Below are positions 1 through 6,331 of a stretch of 8,441 bases of DNA, piece after piece; positions within the stretch are counted from its first letter, which is position 1; each line of letters begins with the position of its first letter. The notes beneath the pieces are model-generated. The model ran no database searches, was not told where the DNA came from, and was given only the letters and a program-made list of their open reading frames with translations. Source of the DNA: Flavobacteriales bacterium (GTDB taxonomy: Bacteria > Bacteroidota > Bacteroidia > Flavobacteriales_E > Vicingaceae); assembly GCA_002402165.1 (NCBI GenBank), contig NVVI01000032.1:825-9265 (forward strand), given 5' to 3'. The position numbers were made by a program, and so were the translations under genes.

Positions 1-821
1 TAGCCGTTTGGAATGGCACTACTTGGCAAGCTCTTGGAACAGGAATGGATTATAATATTAACGCCTTAGTAATTTACAACAACGAATTGTATGCTGGTGG
101 TGATTTTGATAATGCCGGAGGATCAGCTGCATTTCATTTTGCCAAATGGGATGGTAGTAGTTGGTCGGCAGTAGGTACTGGTTCTAACTTACAAGTAAAT
201 GCGCTAAAAGTGTTTCAAGGAGAACTTTACGTTGCTGGTAAATTTACAAGTATTGGAGGAGTAGCTGGGAGAAGAATTGCCAAATGGAACGGTACTGTTT
301 GGGATACTGTAAGTGCTGGATTTAACAATGAAGTTTTTGCATTAGAAATCTATAAAAACAATCTATACGCTGCTGGAAAATTTTTAACTAACAACACTGA
401 CACTATTGGCAATATTGCTCGTTGGACAGGTGCAACTTGGGATGCTGTTTCCATCGATAAAATGGATAATACTGTTTTTGCTTTAGCAGCTTCTAGCACT
501 ACATTTTATTCAGGAGGGAAATTTATTTTTGCAGGAACAACATCATTAAATAATGTAGCTCAGACGGATATTGTGTTAAGTCAACAAGAGATTAAGTTGG
601 TGGACAATAACCTGATTCTCTATCCTAACCCTACACAATCAGATATAACAATTAAAGCTGAGAAAATAATTAAGAACATTAGCCTCTATAATATTTATGG
701 AAGCTTAATACTTTCTAAAGACATTAATTCTACCTCTTTTAAAATAGATTTTTCTAAACAAGCCTCAGGAATTTACATTTTAAATGTAGATGGGGTATCC
801 TATAAAATTCAAAAAAAGTAA
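1..821 (+). CDS. Secreted repeat protein with T9SS type A C-terminal sorting domain (5' partial)
   Basis: The reading frame is open to the window edge: codons from base 3 read AVWNGTTWQALGTG and run straight into the ATG at 45. That ATG is therefore internal and the true start lies upstream; 272 residues are visible. The first ~185 are four units with a 46-residue period, each carrying A-[KRV]-W-x-G-x-x-W followed by a 'NALxVYxNELYAGGxF'-like strand. This suggests beta-propeller or kelch-like blades. The last ~75 residues (about base 597 on) contain LYPNP, then 'ISLYNIYGSL' and 'ASGIYILNV', and finish in a basic tail (KIQKK). That is the pattern of the type IX secretion sorting domain, which in this family directs export across the outer membrane and is normally cleaved. 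The protein is probably cell-surface or released. The ligand or enzymatic role cannot be told from the repeats. Assignment of the sorting domain is secure; the fold of the repeats is inferred. Confidence 0.88.
   Translation, partial: AVWNGTTWQALGTGMDYNINALVIYNNELYAGGDFDNAGGSAAFHFAKWDGSSWSAVGTGSNLQVNALKVFQGELYVAGKFTSIGGVAGRRIAKWNGTVWDTVSAGFNNEVFALEIYKNNLYAAGKFLTNNTDTIGNIARWTGATWDAVSIDKMDNTVFALAASSTTFYSGGKFIFAGTTSLNNVAQTDIVLSQQEIKLVDNNLILYPNPTQSDITIKAEKIIKNISLYNIYGSLILSKDINSTSFKIDFSKQASGIYILNVDGVSYKIQKK
3..554 (+). repeat. Four in-frame 138-bp coding repeat units
   Basis: The motif A-x-W-x-G-x-x-W begins at bases 3, 141, 279 and 417, an exact 138-bp (46-codon) spacing with no indels. Each unit continues with a hydrophobic strand (NALVIY, NALKVF, FALEIY, FALAAS) and 'LYAGGDF / LYVAGKF / LYAAGKF / FYSGGKF'. 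DNA identity between units is modest, so these are old diverged protein repeats and not a recent tandem duplication. Further units probably lie upstream of the window. Confidence 0.8.
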
Positions 822-869
822 TTAGAGAAGTTGGAGAGATTCACTCTGAGCTTATAAAAGGATTTAAAT

Positions 870-893
870 CCTCAACAATATTGAGGCTTTTTT
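870..893 (+). terminator. Rho-independent terminator of the T9SS-domain gene
   Basis: Stem CCTCAA (870-875) pairs with TTGAGG (881-886) around a 5-nt loop (CAATA), followed by C and six T (888-893). It lies about 50 nt after the stop codon. The left arm overlaps a 14-bp palindrome, AGGATTTAAATCCT (859-872), which could pair instead. Confidence 0.75.
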
Positions 894-924
894 ATACTTG
901 ACTTTCTCCTTAAAAAGTGATACC

Positions 925-984
925 TTCGTTTAACACTTTAGTGTAAAGAACATTGAAACGTTCCTGACACAGTCGTTAAACGAA
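925..984. other. Long imperfect hairpin between convergent genes
   Basis: Outer arms TTCGTTTAAC (925-934) and GTTAAACGAA (975-984) are a perfect 10-bp inverted repeat. Inside, GTGT (941-944) pairs with ACAC (967-970), and GAAC (948-951) with GTTC (960-963), leaving an 8-nt apical loop and a 3x3 internal loop. The structure starts 4 nt past the stop codon of the minus-strand helicase gene. No T-run follows closely on either strand, so it is not a standard terminator. It could be a 3'-end stabilising structure, a small repeat element or a structured RNA. Confidence 0.45.
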
Positions 985-988
985 ATCT

Positions 989-2662
989 TCACAAAAAAGC
1001 AATCGCTAATTTAATATCATCGTAATTTACACTTCCTCCTAATTTACCATAAATAGCGTTTAGGCTTACGGGAGTACTTTTAGGCTGTTCATCATAAGCA
1101 GCCTTTACTTTTTTTAATACAGCAGTTTTGGGTTTGTAGTAATTTAGATTTTCATCTGGGTGGTCTTTTCGTATTTTAATTAAATGCCCAGCAATAGTTC
1201 CGACAGAGAGCCCTCTGACTTCTGCAATATCTTTTAATGAGACACTTTGTTTTAAATGAATTAAGGTTACCTCATAAGTAGAAAGTTTACCTCTTTCCTT
1301 TTCTTTAACTCTGTTCTTGTGCTTGGTAATTTCCTTTTTATCAATTAAGCCTCCACTATCTCTAATAAAGGTTTTGGCAATTAATTCCAATTCATCTAAC
1401 ACAAACTCATTATCAGCATCTTCTGAAAGTTCTTGAAATCGTTTATCCGCTTTATGAGCTAGCGAATCAACTCGTAACGCCATTTCGTTTAAGCCAATTA
1501 ACTGTAAGTTCTCTAACTTTTTTAAACGAGATAAGGCTACATAGCCCTGCCCCATTTCAAAGGTTTTGGATAAATCTATCTCAGCAGCATCTAAAGTCAT
1601 TCCTTGGCATTTGTGCACTGTAATTGCCCATGCTAAACGTAAAGGTATCTGCCTATAACTGGCTAAGGTTTTGCCATTATCATCTATTATCGACCAATTT
1701 TCAATTTCTGTTGTAATGGTTTTTCCGTTCAACAACTTTACCGAAGGAAAACCTTTGTCAGTAAACCCTAAAATAGTACCCAGTGAGCCATTTACGTAAC
1801 GTTTTTCCTTATCATTCTTCACAAACATTACCTTGGCTCCTATTTTAAACACCAACTCTTCTCCTGCTAAAACAGAGTTTTTTAGCGTTGCAATTAGCTT
1901 CTTATTTCCTGAAGTTTTGGCTTTAAACTTTTTAGGTTTACCACTTAAGGTGGATAAATGTTGGGCATTTATTCTATCCACATCGTAATTATGCGTAAAC
2001 AGTTTGGTTGGTTCTTTTTCTTGATCTAAACTATTTTTAGAAGCGTTTTTTAATGTTTCATAACTCTTCTTAGAAATTCCTGTGGTCCGAATTTCATTTA
2101 AAATCAAATTCAACTCATTGTCGCTTTGTCTAAACTGCTCGGTTAAGTAACATACTGCCAAATTAGACTTTACCCAAGCTTCCGACATAAAAGCAAACTT
2201 CTCTTTACTTGTCTCTCCTTGATGTCCGATTGGTGGTAATTGAAAAAAGTCTCCACACAATACCACTTGTACTCCTCCAAAAGCTTCTTCATTATTTTTG
2301 AAATAACGCAATACTACATCCACTGCATTAATTTGGTTTTTATGTAACATCGAAATCTCATCAATAATCAACACCTTAACTTTCTCAAGATGGTCTTTCA
2401 AATATTTTTTAGATTTCATACTCGTCAAGTTTCCTTGAGTGATAAATTCTTTTACTCCTATTCCAGACCAAGAATGTATTGTCATACCATTCATGTGAGT
2501 AGCAGCAATACCAGTTGAAGCAGTTACTGCAACTTTTACTTTTCGTTCTTTTAAATAAGAGATGTATTGATTGAGCACATAGGTTTTACCTGTTCCGGCA
2601 GAACCTGTTAGAAAAACATTCTTTCCTGATTTTAATATGGCTAATGCTTTTTCTTGTTGCAT
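989..2662 (-). CDS. Pif1/RecD-like SF1B DNA helicase with C-terminal HTH domain
   Basis: A 557-residue ATP-dependent DNA helicase with the SF1B motif set in order: Walker A GSAGTGKT (20-27), motif Ia TASTGIAA (47-54), Walker B DEIS (101-104), motif III GDFFQLPP (137-144), EQFRQ (175-179), motif V region WAITVHKCQG (345-354) and motif VI GQGYVALSR (371-379). By family knowledge such enzymes unwind DNA 5' to 3' and act on stalled forks or G-quadruplexes; the specific role here is inferred. After the motor, residues ~460-500 (TYEVTLIHLK...SLKDIAEVRGLSVGTIAGHL) form a helix-turn-helix like those at the C-termini of some RecQ and Pif1-like proteins. A short C-terminal tail follows. The start at 2662 lies 10 residues before the beginning of the Walker A strand region, typical for the family. 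No strong Shine-Dalgarno is seen, as is usual in Bacteroidota. The gene converges on the T9SS-domain gene and is separated from dnaK by a terminator, so it is probably transcribed alone. Confidence 0.9.
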   Translation of the reverse strand: MQQEKALAILKSGKNVFLTGSAGTGKTYVLNQYISYLKERKVKVAVTASTGIAATHMNGMTIHSWSGIGVKEFITQGNLTSMKSKKYLKDHLEKVKVLIIDEISMLHKNQINAVDVVLRYFKNNEEAFGGVQVVLCGDFFQLPPIGHQGETSKEKFAFMSEAWVKSNLAVCYLTEQFRQSDNELNLILNEIRTTGISKKSYETLKNASKNSLDQEKEPTKLFTHNYDVDRINAQHLSTLSGKPKKFKAKTSGNKKLIATLKNSVLAGEELVFKIGAKVMFVKNDKEKRYVNGSLGTILGFTDKGFPSVKLLNGKTITTEIENWSIIDDNGKTLASYRQIPLRLAWAITVHKCQGMTLDAAEIDLSKTFEMGQGYVALSRLKKLENLQLIGLNEMALRVDSLAHKADKRFQELSEDADNEFVLDELELIAKTFIRDSGGLIDKKEITKHKNRVKEKERGKLSTYEVTLIHLKQSVSLKDIAEVRGLSVGTIAGHLIKIRKDHPDENLNYYKPKTAVLKKVKAAYDEQPKSTPVSLNAIYGKLGGSVNYDDIKLAIAFL

Positions 2663-2691
2663 GTGGTAAAAATACTAAAAACGTAAATAAA

Positions 2692-2769
2692 TTGCCATAG
2701 TGAGCTTGTCGAACTGTAAACAATTTAATAAATAGTTTTGTTAGCACTTCGACAGGCTCAGTGTGACAA
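2692..2769. repeat. REP-like intergenic inverted repeat, copy 1
   Basis: Two ~25-bp arms (2692-2716 and 2745-2769) are imperfect inverse complements around a 28-nt loop. The shared core is TGAGC-[TC]-TGTCGAA on the left and TTCGACAGGCTCA on the right. Translated, the element gives the HTEPVEV and VRQAH peptides that recur as spurious ORFs in Bacteroidota genomes. It lies 30 bp upstream of the helicase start codon, so it overlaps that gene's probable promoter or leader region. Confidence 0.7.
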
Positions 2770-2773
2770 AAGT

Positions 2774-2811
2774 GTAAACAAAAAATCCCTGATGAGTTCA
2801 TCAGGGATTTT
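2774..2811 (-). terminator. dnaK: Bidirectional hairpin terminator, mainly for dnaK
   Basis: Stem AAAATCCCTGATG (2782-2794) pairs perfectly with CATCAGGGATTTT (2799-2811) around an AGTT loop. Read on the minus strand, it is followed by a run of T (complement of the A-tract 2779-2785, then TGTTT), so it ends dnaK transcripts about 65 nt after the stop codon. On the plus strand TTTT at the arm end and another T-tract at 2818-2825 follow, so it may work both ways. Confidence 0.85.
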
Positions 2812-2826
2812 GTGATTATTTTTTTA

Positions 2827-2875
2827 CACTTCGACTGTCCTTCGATAAACTCAGGATAACATCGTGTGACAAAAA
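2827..2875. repeat. REP-like intergenic repeat, copy 2 (divergent)
   Basis: This shares the ends of the right arm of copy 1: CACTTCGAC at 2827-2835 and GTGTGACAAAA near 2865-2874. Between them is a different core containing 'TGTCCTTCGATAAACTCAGG'. The element is itself an imperfect palindrome: CAC/GTG, CGA/TCG, TGTCCT/AGGAtaACA. It ends directly at the dnaK stop codon, so it lies in the dnaK 3' untranslated region ahead of the terminator. Confidence 0.6.
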
Positions 2876-2876
2876 G

Positions 2877-4814
2877 TTACTTCTTCTCTTCCGCTTCAGG
2901 TTCTGCCTTTTCCTTTTCCTTTTCATCTTCTTCCGTTACCTCTTCAAAATCAACATCCGTCACTTCATCCTCTCCTCCTTCAGATCCAGCTTCTGGTTGC
3001 CCACCTTCTTGCTGTTGTTGAGCGTACATTTCTTGTGAAGCAGCTTGAAAAACAGTATTCAATTTTTCGGTATTTGCTTTCATTCCTTCTACATCTTTTG
3101 CTTCATGTGCTTTTTTCAATTCAGCTAAAGCATCTTCAATAGGTTGTTTTTTATCATCTGGTAATTTATCACCGTATTCTTTCATTTGCTTTTCTGTCTG
3201 AAAGATTAAGCTATCCGCCTGATTAATTGCATCAGCATTTTCTTTTGCTAATTTATCAGCATCAGCATTTTCTTCAGCCTCACGTTTCATTTTAGCAATT
3301 TCATCATCGCTTAAACCAGAAGAAGCTTCAATTCTAATGTTTTGTTCTTTTCCAGTTGCTTTATCTTTTGCAGAAATATTCATTATTCCGTTTGCATCAA
3401 TGTCAAAAGTTACTTCAATTTGAGGAACTCCCCTTTGTGCTGGCGGAATATCTGCCAATTGAAATCTTCCTAATGACTTGTTGTCATTTGCCATAGGCCT
3501 TTCCCCCTGCAATACATGAATATCAACTGCTGGTTGATTATCCGATGCAGTAGAGAAAGTCTCTGACTTCTTTGTTGGAATAGTTGTGTTTGCTTCAATT
3601 AACTTAGTCATTACAGCTCCCATAGTTTCAATTCCTAAAGAAAGTGGTGTAACATCTAGTAACAATACATCTTTTACTTCTCCAGTTAAAACTCCACCTT
3701 GAATTGCTGCACCAATTGCTACAACTTCATCAGGATTTACCCCTTTAGATGGCTCTTTTCCGAAAAATTTCTTAACAGCTTCAACAATTGCTGGTATTCT
3801 TGTAGAACCACCAACTAATATTACTTCATCAATATCGCTTTTGCTATAACCTGCTGCTTTTAAAGCTGCCTCACAAGGCTTAATTGTTCTCTTAATTAAA
3901 CTATCAGCCATTTGCTCAAATTGTGCTCTTGTTAATGTTCTAACCAAGTGTTTTGGCCCAGAAGATGTTGCAGTTACATAAGGTAAGTTAATCTCTGTAG
4001 TTGTAGTACTAGATAGTTCAATCTTTGCTTTTTCAGCCGCTTCCTTTAATCGTTGAAGTGCCATTGGGTCTTCTCTCAAATCGATAGACTCATCTTTTTT
4101 AAATTCTTCTGCTAACCAATCTATAATAACATGATCAAAATCATCACCTCCTAAATGAGTGTCTCCATCGGTAGATTTCACTTCAAAAACTCCATCTCCT
4201 AATTCTAATACAGAAACATCATGTGTTCCTCCTCCACAATCAAAAACTACTATTTTTTGATCTATATCTTTTTTATCTAATCCGTAAGCTAAAGCTGCTG
4301 CAGTTGGTTCGTTAATTATTCTCTTAACTGTTAATCCTGCAATCTCACCAGCTTCTTTTGTTGCTTGTCTTTGCGCATCATTAAAGTAAGCAGGAACAGT
4401 AATTACTGCTTCACTTACATCCATTCCTAAATAATCTTCAGCCGTTTTCTTCATTTTTTGAAGTACCATTGCTGAAATTTCTTGAGGAGTATATAGTCTA
4501 TCATCAATTTTAACTCGTGGTGTATTGTTATCTCCTTTTACTACTTTATATGAAGCTCTTTTAATCTCTTTTGATACTTGATCAAACGTATTCCCCATAA
4601 ACCTTTTTATAGAAGAGATGGTTTTTTCTGGATTAGTAATTGCCTGACGTTTTGCAGGATCACCAACAGCTCTTTCTCCTCCCTCTATAAAAGCTACAAT
4701 AGAAGGTGTTGTTCTTTTTCCTTCTGCATTAGGAATTACAACGGGCTCATTCCCTTCCATTACGGAAACACACGAGTTGGTTGTTCCTAAATCTATTCCT
4801 ATTATTTTTCCCAT
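2877..4814 (-). CDS. dnaK: Molecular chaperone DnaK (Hsp70)
   Basis: A full-length 645-residue cytoplasmic Hsp70, which binds exposed hydrophobic peptide segments in an ATP-driven cycle with DnaJ and GrpE. The nucleotide-binding domain spans ~1-382. It has IDLGTTNS (7-14), the catalytic Lys70, [16 protein letters not shown] (141-156), [12 protein letters not shown] (167-178), GGGTHD with the phosphorylatable-type Thr197, and [10 protein letters not shown] (334-343). The interdomain linker [13 protein letters not shown] (382-394) leads into the substrate-binding beta domain (to ~505) and the helical lid. The tail is Gln/Gly-rich and then very acidic, with the conserved-type DVDFEEV (620-626) extended by a Glu/Lys-rich end. 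The residue before the GGG phosphate loop is Cys193, where Leu or Phe is more usual. The start at 4814 ([10 protein letters not shown]) is the standard DnaK N-terminus. No chaperone partner gene is adjacent and no CIRCE operator is seen upstream. Confidence 0.98.
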   Translation of the reverse strand: MGKIIGIDLGTTNSCVSVMEGNEPVVIPNAEGKRTTPSIVAFIEGGERAVGDPAKRQAITNPEKTISSIKRFMGNTFDQVSKEIKRASYKVVKGDNNTPRVKIDDRLYTPQEISAMVLQKMKKTAEDYLGMDVSEAVITVPAYFNDAQRQATKEAGEIAGLTVKRIINEPTAAALAYGLDKKDIDQKIVVFDCGGGTHDVSVLELGDGVFEVKSTDGDTHLGGDDFDHVIIDWLAEEFKKDESIDLREDPMALQRLKEAAEKAKIELSSTTTTEINLPYVTATSSGPKHLVRTLTRAQFEQMADSLIKRTIKPCEAALKAAGYSKSDIDEVILVGGSTRIPAIVEAVKKFFGKEPSKGVNPDEVVAIGAAIQGGVLTGEVKDVLLLDVTPLSLGIETMGAVMTKLIEANTTIPTKKSETFSTASDNQPAVDIHVLQGERPMANDNKSLGRFQLADIPPAQRGVPQIEVTFDIDANGIMNISAKDKATGKEQNIRIEASSGLSDDEIAKMKREAEENADADKLAKENADAINQADSLIFQTEKQMKEYGDKLPDDKKQPIEDALAELKKAHEAKDVEGMKANTEKLNTVFQAASQEMYAQQQQEGGQPEAGSEGGEDEVTDVDFEEVTEEDEKEKEKAEPEAEEKK

Positions 4815-4858
4815 GATATGTGTATTTTAATTTTTATCAATTATTCGGATCACAATAG

Positions 4859-4874
4859 TCAAACAATATGCCAT
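4859..4874 (-). promoter_or_regulatory. dnaK: Candidate sigma54-like promoter of dnaK
   Basis: On the minus strand TGGCATATTGTTTGA resembles the sigma54 pattern TGGCACG-N4-TTGC. GG and the -12 G have the required 10-nt spacing, but the C after that G is A here. It would place the transcript start roughly 34 nt before the dnaK start codon. The same TTTG could alternatively be a -33 element for a housekeeping promoter, with TAATTGAT 16 nt downstream as a poor -7 box. The evidence is sequence resemblance only. Confidence 0.35.
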
Positions 4875-4937
4875 TGCATTTTTAGAAAATATTAAAGAAA
4901 TATTGGCAGAAATCTTATAGAATTAAGCTACTCCACC

Positions 4938-4961
4938 TGACAAAAGAGTGACATTACGACA
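4938..4961 (-). promoter_or_regulatory. Three spaced TGTCA-type motifs upstream of dnaK
   Basis: Read on the minus strand, TGTCG (4961-4957), TGTCA (4953-4949) and TGTCA (4942-4938) occur in the same direction at 8- and 11-base steps. They lie about 80-100 bp upstream of the sigma54-like box and ~125-147 bp before the dnaK start. The clustering suggests a regulator-binding site, possibly for heat-shock control, but the regulator is unknown. Confidence 0.3.
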
Positions 4962-5032
4962 GTATTATAGATTCTATTACCCTATGTGATTTTATAATAA
5001 TTTTTGCTAACATCAAGAACTGGCTTAATTAG

Positions 5033-5053
5033 ATGTCTAAATTAATTAGACAT
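5033..5053. other. Hairpin in the gap between the DUF4249 gene and dnaK
   Basis: ATGTCTAA (5033-5040) and TTAGACAT (5046-5053) are perfect inverse complements around a 5-nt ATTAA loop. The hairpin lies ~55 nt after the DUF4249 stop codon on the minus strand, where a terminator is expected. No T-tract follows, so it is either a weak terminator or an operator-like palindrome. Confidence 0.35.
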
Positions 5054-5108
5054 AATCTATCAACACATATTTGAGGGGAAGAGAGTCTAAAATAGATTTT
5101 GAAGAACT

Positions 5109-6191
5109 CTACTGACGTAGACAAGGTGAAACTGGAAAACCTTGTGCCACATAGCCATAACAGAACCCTCTGTTTGCTAAAGAAGAATGAGTGGCTAAAT
5201 ATTCAATAGTTCCATTAGATAAATTAATTTGATTAGAAGTTAAAGGATCAATCGATGAAGTCCATGTTTTATTTGACCTTGATGAAAAGATTCCAATTCC
5301 ATTGATTATGTTGGTATAATTTGGTCTATTTTGATTCACTGAAGTAGAGGGGGCATTTACCGACATAAACGTACTTAATTCAGTTCCTGCAATTAAAAAT
5401 TCTAAGGAAATATTATCTAACCTTCTGTGCGATAAATTTGCAGACATAGGTGGAACAGCAGATACAATTTTTTCAAAAAATATTTCTCCTTTTAATCCCC
5501 ATTCCAATGATTCTCCTCCCCCTGTTTTGGTTGTTCTATTATCTCCTAAAGTTATTTCCACACTTCTAAAAACAGAATCCAATCCACTTGCTAGGGTATA
5601 AATATCATAATAATTAAAAAAGAGCTTTGCTTCAATCCTTCCAATGTCATTTCCAGTAGTAACTTCTACTTTATATTCAAGATACTCCCCAGTTGAAGAA
5701 AATAAATTAAACTTACTGGTAGAAGCTTGTGGCCTATCAATAGTGATATCACCAACTATCCCAGTTTCTGCAGTTATTTCTTTATTTAAAGCTGAATTAG
5801 AAATTTTTAGCGTGTAATTAAGGTTTGAGCTTAAAGCTGGCTCAACAAAACGATAAAGCACATTCGTGCTGTTATCAAATATTCCTGGATCTTTAGGTAT
5901 TTCATTAACAGTTCGAGTTAAATAATACTGAGTACCATCACTAGATTCTACTATAACATCAAGTTCTCCAGCTGGATAATCAAAATTATTTGCATCAGCC
6001 GCTAATTCTAAAGCACTAGTAGCTCCTAAAAAAGCTTTGTTAATTTTAATATAATGAGTATCCAATGCTGGATCTAATAACCCGTAAACAACAGTTATGT
6101 CTTCATATTCAGCATTTACATCAATATCTGTTTCACAAGAGAAGAATGTAATTGTTATTAATAGAAATAAGATGTAAACTAATTTATTCAT
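5109..6191 (-). CDS. DUF4249 family lipoprotein
   Basis: A 360-residue protein when started at 6191. That start gives a lipoprotein signal: MNK, a hydrophobic stretch, then FFSC with Cys19 as the likely lipidated residue, followed by ETDIDV. The frame is open to an ATG at 6263, but that would add 24 residues before the signal peptide and lies upstream of the promoter at 6215-6243, so it is rejected. After the Cys, 'EYEDITVVYGLLDPALDTHYIKINKAFLG' is the typical N-terminal block of the DUF4249 family, split here as VVYGLLD and YIKINKAFLG. The rest is beta-rich, and two Cys lie near the C-terminus (GFCYGY and SPCLRQ). The family is largely confined to Bacteroidota, is placed in the envelope and is often found near TonB-dependent receptors. 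No receptor gene is seen here and the function is unknown. It is monocistronic in this window and divergent from panB. Confidence 0.85.
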   Translation of the reverse strand: MNKLVYILFLLITITFFSCETDIDVNAEYEDITVVYGLLDPALDTHYIKINKAFLGATSALELAADANNFDYPAGELDVIVESSDGTQYYLTRTVNEIPKDPGIFDNSTNVLYRFVEPALSSNLNYTLKISNSALNKEITAETGIVGDITIDRPQASTSKFNLFSSTGEYLEYKVEVTTGNDIGRIEAKLFFNYYDIYTLASGLDSVFRSVEITLGDNRTTKTGGGESLEWGLKGEIFFEKIVSAVPPMSANLSHRRLDNISLEFLIAGTELSTFMSVNAPSTSVNQNRPNYTNIINGIGIFSSRSNKTWTSSIDPLTSNQINLSNGTIEYLATHSSLANRGFCYGYVAQGFPVSPCLRQ

Positions 6192-6214
6192 AATCTGAAA
6201 TTTATGTCTGAATA

Positions 6215-6243
6215 CAAAAATATCATTTTTAATTAAAAACAAA
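6215..6243 (-). promoter_or_regulatory. Bacteroidota-type promoter of the DUF4249 gene
   Basis: On the minus strand a -33 TTTG (6243-6240), a 17-nt spacer and a -7 box TATTTTTG (6222-6215) match the Bacteroidota consensus TTTG / TAnnTTTG exactly. Transcription would begin around 6209, leaving a leader of about 18 nt before the ATG at 6191. This decides the start codon choice. Confidence 0.7.
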
Positions 6244-6252
6244 GAGATTTTG

Positions 6253-6260
6253 TAGCTTTG
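6253..6260 (+). promoter_or_regulatory. panB: Bacteroidota-type -7 box of the panB promoter
   Basis: TAGCTTTG followed by CA is a perfect TAnnTTTG box. No clear TTTG lies at the expected -33 position; the nearest T-rich stretch is 6226-6231, which falls inside the opposing DUF4249 promoter. Transcription from about 6266 would give a ~65-nt leader containing the alternative hairpins at 6275-6296. Confidence 0.6.
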
Positions 6261-6274
6261 CATTCAAATAAAAT

Positions 6275-6296
6275 CTACCAATGGTAGGTATTGGTA
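6275..6296 (+). other. Overlapping alternative hairpins in the panB leader
   Basis: CTACC (6275-6279) can pair with GGTAG (6283-6287) around a 3-nt loop. Alternatively TACCAAT (6276-6282) can pair with ATTGGTA (6290-6296) around a 7-nt loop. The two share the left arm and exclude each other. As DNA, this is a compact repeat of GGTA/TACC half-sites that could be an operator. Confidence 0.35.
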
Positions 6297-6331
6297 ATAA
6301 ACGGCAATAAAAAATACATTAAAGGTTTAAG

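Noticed and set aside
45..47. ATG as start of the T9SS-domain gene
   Set aside because: The frame is open upstream and encodes a matching repeat unit from base 3, so this Met is internal.
2663..2691. Promoter of the helicase gene (TATTTTTA on the minus strand)
   Set aside because: The box is one base off consensus with no matching -33 element, and sits too close to the ATG for a confident call.
2586..2801. 71-residue minus-strand ORF
   Set aside because: It is read through REP-like repeat copy 1 (hence HTEPVEV and VRQAH), overlaps the helicase N-terminus in another frame, and has no protein-like features.
4578..4790. 70-residue plus-strand ORF
   Set aside because: It lies entirely inside dnaK on the opposite strand and has no recognisable domain.
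4815..5108. CIRCE operator or small gene upstream of dnaK
   Set aside because: No TTAGCACTC-N9-GAGTGCTAA repeat is present. The only plus-strand ORF noticed (from 5033) has 13 codons and starts in a hairpin arm.
6192..6263. 24-residue N-terminal extension of the DUF4249 protein
   Set aside because: It would put extra residues before a clean lipoprotein signal and includes the promoter boxes at 6215-6243.
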